DNA of 9,414 bases from UBA4416 sp046345275 (GTDB taxonomy: Bacteria; Bacteroidota; Bacteroidia; B-17B0; Aurantibacillaceae): NCBI GenBank assembly GCA_046345275.1, contig JBKDJY010000182.1:1-9414 (forward strand), read 5' to 3'. The notes beneath the pieces were generated by a model, which saw only the letters and a program-made list of their open reading frames with translations, searched no databases and had not been told where the DNA came from. The position numbers were made by a program, and so were the translations under genes. Positions 4,612 to 9,414 of the stretch are shown here, piece after piece (position 1 is the first letter of the stretch; every line of letters starts with the position of its first letter).

Positions 4612-7600
4612 ATGAAATTTCTACTCAAAAGTACAAGAATATTGTTGAAAACGCTATTGTATTCGGCCATTTTTGTACTGGTGCTTTTGGTAAGTTTTTA
4701 TTTTATGTTACAAAGCCCAAGTTTTCAAACATGGGCAGCTCAAAAAGCAACGACTTATTTTAGCAAAAAATTAGGCACAAAAATTACCATTCAAAAACTT
4801 AAAGTTTCATTTATCAAAAACATTGTTTTACAAGATGTTTATATTGAAGATAAACATCATGATACTTTACTTTATGGAAATAAAATTCAATTGGATATTC
4901 GTGATTTTGATTATTCGTCAAGAAAATTAAGCATCAATGAATTAAAGTTAGATGGAATCAAGATTAAAATACTTCAATATAAAAAAGAAAAAGATTTAAA
5001 CTTTCAATTTTTGATTGATTATTTTTCTCCTTCCGACACTATAAAATCAGATTCGATTGCTGATTGGAAAATAAAATATGGTGCATTAACGCTTACAAAT
5101 ATTGACTTTACCTACAAAATAATTGGAGATACATCAAAAATTTATAACACCATAAACTATAAAAATATCCACCTTACCAATGTTAATGGTAGTTTTAGCG
5201 ATATAGATTTTAAAAATGATACTATTTTTTCACAAATAAATAATTTGACTGCAAACGAGCAATGCGGCCTATCATTGAAAAATTTAACCACTCAACTAAG
5301 TATTTCTTCCAATCATTTGCATTGCGATAAATTATATTTAAAAACAAGTAACAGCTTAGTTAAAGGTAATTTGTCTTTTAAATATGATGATTGGAGCGAT
5401 TACTCAAATTTCATAAATAAAGTATATATAAAATGTAATTTAAAAGACAGTACTAATTTAAATATGAAAGACGTCACTTATTTTGCAAAAGAAATTTCAG
5501 GGTTTACTGAATTTTTTTTTGTGAAAGGGCAAATCGAAGGATTCGTCAATGATTTTCATGGAAGCTATTTAGATCTGAATTATGGTAAGAACACAAATTT
5601 TAAGGGAGATATATCCATACGTGGTTTGCCAGACATCAAACAATCATTCATACATATTGATGCTGAAAATATAAGTACTTCCAAATACGATATTGACCAT
5701 TTTCCAATTCCACCATTTGATAAACCTACGTTTTTAAAGCTACCAAAGGAAGTGGCTAAATTAGGCATTGTAAAGTACAAAGGTAAGTTTGATGGATTTA
5801 TCAATAATTTTTTTAGTTACGGTACATTTAAAACAGATGTTGGGGATTTGAAAACAAATATTCAACTCAGAGACAACTCAAAAACAAAATTGATAGAATA
5901 CACAGGCTCGCTTAGCTCAAGTAATTTTAATCTTTTTAAATTAATATCTGTGCCTAATTTTTCTGGTCCAATTGTTTTCACTTCAAAAATTAAAGGAAAA
6001 GGATTGACATTAAAGGATATTGATGTACTTCTTGATGCAGATGTTCAATCCTTAACTTATAACCTTTATCAATACCAAAAAATAAAAGTAAATGGCGCAT
6101 TCAAAAATAAAATATTTAACGGAAAATTGATTTGTAAGGATGTAAATGCTGATTTTGATTTTATTGGATCTGTAGATTTCAATCAACGTATTCCAAAAAT
6201 GGATTTTATTTCCACTATTAATAATTTTGATTTATTACAAACTCATTTTTCTTCTTCAAAATTAGATGGAAAGATATCTTCACAAATACTTATTAATTTA
6301 TATGGAGACAATATCGATAATTTGTCTGGACAAATAAATTTTGACCATACCATTTATACAAACGCCACAAAAGATTATAAGCTCAATACTTTTAATTTGG
6401 ATTTAGATCAAGTTAGTGATTTAAAAAACATTAAATTAAACTCTAATATTTTTAATTTTCAATTAGATGGAAAATATAAATTAAGCACTTTACCTAACGC
6501 GTTTAGTCAATACTTGAATAATTATTTTCCTACCTTTTTTAAAACTTCCAACAAATCTGTTTACAATGATAAAGTCAATTTAAAATTGAAAATAAAAGAC
6601 TTCATCCTTATTAAAGAATTGTTTTTAAAAGATTTGATGATTAGTCCAAATTCTATGGTGGAAGTTTCTTTTGACGCTGGAATTAATTATTTGTATTTAA
6701 AAACCACCAATGATTTGGTTAATTATGCAGGTGTAAAATTTTATAAAAATAATTTTATAATTAATTCTTTGACTGATGGTATAAACTTCAATTACAGTGC
6801 ATCGACAATAAGCGCAAATGACAGTTTATTTATAAAAAATACATCAATCGAATTAGTTGCCAATGATAAAAAATCAAATTTTAATTTAAGTTGGAATAAT
6901 TCTACAAAACCCCTTAATAGCGGGATTTTTAATGGAAATATTTTTTTTGACAATAGTAAAGCTGAAGTGATTTTTGATAAAATAAAAATAACAGCTTCCG
7001 ACAGCGTTTGGCAAATTGCAAAACAAAGTTCAATTTCTATTGATACTACTTTTGCAATTTCAATCAGACCAATTATAATTTATAATAATAATCAACTGAT
7101 AACAATTGAAGGAAAACTATCTAAAAAAAGCACTGACAAATTTTATTTATCTATAGAAAATTTTAAACCTTCACAATTTAATCCCATTTTAGCGAAGTCA
7201 AAGATTAGTTTAGATGGCTCTATTACTGGAAATGTAAGTATTTACGGCGCATTTGATAAGAGCATTTTAACAAGTAATATTAATTTTTTTGATTTAAAAT
7301 TCAATCAAAAACTTGTTGGAAGTGGAGAGATAACGAGCGAATATAATCCCGAAAAGGAATATGTTTCCATTTCTGGTTATTCATCTTTTGCGAAAGATTT
7401 AGATGGTAACTTATTAAAAAATATAGACTTTACAGGTGTTTACTACAACAAAAAGAAAGAAGATAATTTAGATATTAAATTTAAAGCTGAACCATTTGAT
7501 TTGGCTTTTTTACAACCCTATTTAAAAGATATTTTAACAGTGAAAGTTGGATATTTAAATGGGACAGGGCAAATAACTGGCACGCTACAAAAACCATTAA

Positions 7601-9069
7601 TTAACGCAAAATTGAAAATAATGAAGTGCGTGATATTGGTTGATTATTTAAATGTACAATACACACTTAGTGGAGATGTGAATGTAAAGCCCAATCAATT
7701 AAATTTTGATAATCTTGAAATAAGAGATAAAACTGGTAATTCGGGCAGTGTAGACGGAAATATTTTTCATAATAATTTTAATAACATGAGAATTGATTTC
7801 GATGTTAACACAAAAAAAATGATGTTACTAAATACAACATCAGCAAATAATTCTAGCTATTATGGTACAGCTTATGCATCTGGTAATGTTGGAATATATG
7901 GATTTATGGATGACGTTAAAGTAGAAGTAAATATGAAAACCAATGGAGGTACACGTATTTATATTCCCTTAAGCGCTTCTACAGAAGTTGCTAATAATGA
8001 ATTTATTCAATTTGTAACAAAGGACACGGTCAAAAAAATTGTCCCCGTTTCAAAATCAAATTTATCCCTGGCGTTCAATTTGCAAGCCACATCAGATGCT
8101 GAAGTTCAATTAATTTTTGATGAAAAGTCAGGAGATGTTATTAAAGCCAAGGGAGATGGGTATTTAAACTTTACAATTAATTCTAAAGGGAAGTTTGATA
8201 TGTTTGGAGACTATGTCTTATCAACAGGCGATTATTTATTCACCTTAGAAAATTTCATTACAAAAAAATTTGAAATTGAAAAAGGAAGTTCTATCAAATG
8301 GAATGGTAATATTTATAAAGCTGACATTGATATTGTTGCTAATTATAGCCAGAGAGCTTCTGTAAAACCTTTATTTCCGAATGATTCTTCAAGCAATTAC
8401 AATAAACGTTTTCCTGTTTATTGTAAATTATTTATGAAAGACAAATTAACATCTCCAGATATATCTTTTGGCATTGATTTGCCAACCATTGATGAAAACA
8501 CCCGATCGCTTATAAAAAATTTACTAATAGACCCTAGCGAATTAAATAGGCAAGTATTTTCATTATTGTTATTACGAAGTTTTGTAACCCCAATTTCTGT
8601 TGCCGGTGGTTCTGGCGTTAATGCAGGTAATGCCGCAGCAGCAACTGGATCGGAAATGCTTAGTAATAAATTGAGCAGTTGGTTAAATGGCGTTACAAAA
8701 AATATTGATGTTGGTGTAAATTACCGTCCAGGTAATTCTTTAAGTAATGATCAGTTAGATTTGGCTTTATCAAAACAATTATTTAATAACCGTTTGGTGA
8801 TCGATGGAAATATTGGCGTTACAAACAACAATCTAAATAATAAAACTGCTAATAATAGCAATTTAATTGGCGATGTGACTTTAGAATATAAATTAACTGA
8901 ATCTGGAAAATATAGGCTTAAAGGCTTTAACAGAAGTAATGATAATACCCAGGTATTAAATAGTGGTGGACCATTTACACAAGGGGTGGGTGTTTTTTAT
9001 AGAGAAGAATTTGAAAACTTCCGTGAATTATATAGAAGATATTTAGCCAAGTTAAAAAAGAAAAAGTGA
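4612..9069 (+). CDS. tamB: TamB-like translocation/assembly module protein (DUF490 C-terminal domain)
   Basis: Encodes 1,485 residues from the ATG at 4612, the usual size for Bacteroidota TamB homologues. Residues 10-33 form one hydrophobic inner-membrane anchor after a basic start (KFLLKSTRILLK). SPSFQTWAAQKATTYFSKKLG then opens the AsmA/TamB-type region. A long, AT-rich stretch of alternating hydrophobic and polar residues follows, as expected for the extended beta-taco groove crossing the periplasm. The conserved DUF490/TamB region begins near residue 980 (YLNGTGQITGTLQKPLINAKL) and includes the serine/glycine-rich LLLLRSFVTPISVAGGSG segment near 1318-1335. The protein ends in a basic tail (YRRYLAKLKKKK). 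TamB-like proteins move phospholipids between membranes and, with a BamA-family partner, help outer-membrane protein assembly; no partner gene is in the window. An in-frame TTG at 4594 would add six residues but overlaps a promoter box. The frame is uninterrupted. tsaD next to divergent tamB is, from memory, a common Bacteroidota arrangement. Confidence 0.9.
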   Translation: MKFLLKSTRILLKTLLYSAIFVLVLLVSFYFMLQSPSFQTWAAQKATTYFSKKLGTKITIQKLKVSFIKNIVLQDVYIEDKHHDTLLYGNKIQLDIRDFDYSSRKLSINELKLDGIKIKILQYKKEKDLNFQFLIDYFSPSDTIKSDSIADWKIKYGALTLTNIDFTYKIIGDTSKIYNTINYKNIHLTNVNGSFSDIDFKNDTIFSQINNLTANEQCGLSLKNLTTQLSISSNHLHCDKLYLKTSNSLVKGNLSFKYDDWSDYSNFINKVYIKCNLKDSTNLNMKDVTYFAKEISGFTEFFFVKGQIEGFVNDFHGSYLDLNYGKNTNFKGDISIRGLPDIKQSFIHIDAENISTSKYDIDHFPIPPFDKPTFLKLPKEVAKLGIVKYKGKFDGFINNFFSYGTFKTDVGDLKTNIQLRDNSKTKLIEYTGSLSSSNFNLFKLISVPNFSGPIVFTSKIKGKGLTLKDIDVLLDADVQSLTYNLYQYQKIKVNGAFKNKIFNGKLICKDVNADFDFIGSVDFNQRIPKMDFISTINNFDLLQTHFSSSKLDGKISSQILINLYGDNIDNLSGQINFDHTIYTNATKDYKLNTFNLDLDQVSDLKNIKLNSNIFNFQLDGKYKLSTLPNAFSQYLNNYFPTFFKTSNKSVYNDKVNLKLKIKDFILIKELFLKDLMISPNSMVEVSFDAGINYLYLKTTNDLVNYAGVKFYKNNFIINSLTDGINFNYSASTISANDSLFIKNTSIELVANDKKSNFNLSWNNSTKPLNSGIFNGNIFFDNSKAEVIFDKIKITASDSVWQIAKQSSISIDTTFAISIRPIIIYNNNQLITIEGKLSKKSTDKFYLSIENFKPSQFNPILAKSKISLDGSITGNVSIYGAFDKSILTSNINFFDLKFNQKLVGSGEITSEYNPEKEYVSISGYSSFAKDLDGNLLKNIDFTGVYYNKKKEDNLDIKFKAEPFDLAFLQPYLKDILTVKVGYLNGTGQITGTLQKPLINAKLKIMKCVILVDYLNVQYTLSGDVNVKPNQLNFDNLEIRDKTGNSGSVDGNIFHNNFNNMRIDFDVNTKKMMLLNTTSANNSSYYGTAYASGNVGIYGFMDDVKVEVNMKTNGGTRIYIPLSASTEVANNEFIQFVTKDTVKKIVPVSKSNLSLAFNLQATSDAEVQLIFDEKSGDVIKAKGDGYLNFTINSKGKFDMFGDYVLSTGDYLFTLENFITKKFEIEKGSSIKWNGNIYKADIDIVANYSQRASVKPLFPNDSSSNYNKRFPVYCKLFMKDKLTSPDISFGIDLPTIDENTRSLIKNLLIDPSELNRQVFSLLLLRSFVTPISVAGGSGVNAGNAAAATGSEMLSNKLSSWLNGVTKNIDVGVNYRPGNSLSNDQLDLALSKQLFNNRLVIDGNIGVTNNNLNNKTANNSNLIGDVTLEYKLTESGKYRLKGFNRSNDNTQVLNSGGPFTQGVGVFYREEFENFRELYRRYLAKLKKKK

Positions 9070-9264
9070 GAAAAAATATTCTTATTAAACGAAATACAGT
9101 TTTTTCTTTTTAATATTCTTCAACTGCAAGATTTATAAAAAAAATAAAACTTCTTTATAATCAAATACGCTCCAATAATCACTCGTTTACTATTTTTTAA
9201 TACAAACTAAACATTGGACAACAATAAATAACATACATTTAAAAATCAATAAAAAACCAAAAAC
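9070..9264. other. AT-rich spacer after tamB
   Basis: No gene is visible in this 195-base stretch. It begins with poly-A and poly-T runs (near 9072-9078 and 9102-9112) that could help end tamB transcription, but I find no stem with G-C pairs and do not call a terminator. Its last 50 bases carry a possible promoter for a gene cut short by the following insertion sequence. Confidence 0.5.
9214..9241 (+). promoter_or_regulatory. Possible promoter for a disrupted downstream gene
   Basis: TTG at 9214-9216, 17 bases, then TACATTTA at 9234-9241, which matches TAnnTTTG except for the last base. A start near 9248 would give a leader of about 17 bases to the ATG at 9265. Spacing is slightly short and the match imperfect. 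Confidence 0.25.
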
Positions 9265-9279
9265 ATGAAAAGTAAATAT
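9265..9279 (+). pseudogene. Possible first five codons of a gene cut by the insertion sequence
   Basis: ATG at 9265-9267 is preceded by an A-rich leader (AAAAAACCAAAAAC) of the kind used by the other genes here. It reads MKSKY before the sequence changes to the inferred left end of the IS1595-family element at 9280. The frame then runs on for only a few codons to a TAA at 9301-9303. Five codons cannot identify a product, and the ATG may be chance. Confidence 0.22.
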
Positions 9280-9299
9280 GGCTATCCGATTATAACACA
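9280..9299 (+). repeat. Inferred left terminal repeat of the insertion sequence
   Basis: GGCTATCCGATTATAACACA is proposed as the outer end of the element on position and its GG start only. Its partner lies beyond the window. The element at the left edge of the window has only a loose match (TAATCnnATA at 174-183) to the reverse complement of this end. Confidence 0.3.
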
Positions 9300-9306
9300 T
9301 TAAAAA

Positions 9307-9334
9307 ATCCTTATATTTAAGGGATGTTATATCC
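9307..9334 (+). promoter_or_regulatory. Alternative hairpins over the transposase start codon
   Basis: ATCCTTA (9307-9313) pairs with TAAGGGAT (9318-9325), with one bulged G and a TATT loop, covering the first two bases of the ATG at 9324. GGAT (9322-9325) can instead pair with ATCC (9331-9334). Many insertion sequences hide the transposase start this way in read-through transcripts from outside. Whether this one does is inference. Confidence 0.28.
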
Positions 9335-9414
9335 TAAAAATCAGATGGAATTTGAAAACTCTTTTAATACAGATGAGCAATGTTTGGCGTATTTATTTGA
9401 GCTTAAATATGAAA
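9324..9414 (+). CDS. IS1595-family transposase, N-terminal fragment
   Basis: The frame from ATG at 9324 gives 30 residues to the window edge: MLYPKNQMEFENSFNTDEQC then LAYLFELKYE. The pattern ME(F).F.TDE.C..YLFELKY is the usual N-terminus of IS1595-family transposases, just before the zinc-binding CPxCG region that would follow. A second in-frame ATG at 9345 (MEFENSF) is an equally possible start. Too little remains to say whether it is identical to the copy whose C-terminus is at the left edge; the two visible fragments do not overlap. Confidence 0.72.
   Translation, partial: MLYPKNQMEFENSFNTDEQCLAYLFELKYE

Larger units (their letters stand above)
9280..9414 (+). mobile_element. Left-hand part of a second IS1595-family insertion sequence
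   Basis: The start of a transposase of the same family as at the left edge, in the same orientation, begins at 9324 and leaves the window. I place the left end of the element at about 9280, where GGCTATCCGATTATAAC begins, because IS1595-family ends commonly start with GG and the distance to the start codon (44 bases) is reasonable. The preceding 8 bases GTAAATAT (9272-9279) would be the target duplication if this is right; the other copy is outside the window. Confidence 0.55.

Noticed and set aside
5580..5804. Minus-strand open frame inside the tamB-like gene
   Set aside because: Antisense shadow of a continuous 1,485-codon gene.
9070..9125. Terminator hairpin directly after tamB
   Set aside because: The A and T runs pair only imperfectly and contain almost no G-C; termination may occur but cannot be assigned.
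1..9414. Composite transposon or defence island bounded by the two IS fragments
   Set aside because: The intervening genes are housekeeping or envelope functions (tsaD, tamB, lipid synthesis) with Bacteroidota character throughout, and no cargo, defence or resistance genes are seen.
1..9414. CRISPR arrays, tRNA or rRNA genes
   Set aside because: No regularly spaced repeats and no recognisable tRNA or rRNA sequence on either strand.

Overview
The window looks like a piece of a low-GC Bacteroidota chromosome. Three things point there. The gene content is typical: an alpha-oxoamine synthase of the sphingolipid/sulfonolipid type and a roughly 1,500-residue TamB-like protein divergent from tsaD. 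No start codon has a Shine-Dalgarno sequence; the leaders are A-rich instead. Several upstream regions carry the Bacteroidota -7 promoter motif TAnnTTTG. Base composition is very AT-rich, most extreme in the middle of the tamB-like gene.

Layout. Positions 1-168 are the last 55 codons of an IS1595-family (ISXO2-like) transposase on the plus strand. About ten bases later, on the minus strand, is the N-terminal 227 residues of a secreted PIG-L/LmbE-type deacetylase (179-862), cut off where the family normally continues for several hundred residues. Positions 863-1196 hold what looks like a decayed plus-strand gene end, closed by a perfect 24-bp palindrome at 1187-1210. That palindrome also ends the minus-strand yceI-like gene (1197-1796). 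A 398-base non-coding stretch (1797-2194) separates yceI from the alpha-oxoamine synthase gene (2195-3454, plus). It holds a good promoter match and a symmetric set of four TTGAGT/ACTCAA motifs. The synthase converges on tsaD (minus, 3472 to about 4503). tsaD is divergent from the tamB-like gene (4612-9069, plus). After tamB comes an AT-rich stretch and a possible gene start cut after five codons. A second IS1595-family element follows in the same orientation, with its left end near 9280 and its transposase start at 9324, running off the window.

How the genes relate. The intact genes are mostly housekeeping or envelope functions: a lipid-binding periplasmic YceI protein, the first committed step of sphingoid or capnoid lipid synthesis, the t6A37 tRNA-modification transferase, and a cell-envelope lipid-transport/outer-membrane-assembly protein. 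They do not form one operon or one obvious pathway. The mobile and decayed material sits at the two edges.

The most solid oddity is tsaD. The conserved N-terminus (ILGIESSCDDT) is present and in frame, but no ATG, GTG or TTG lies between the upstream in-frame stop (4540-4542) and a GTG 40 codons inside the conserved domain. The place where the family has ATG reads ATA. I see no evidence here for a wholly new multi-gene system.
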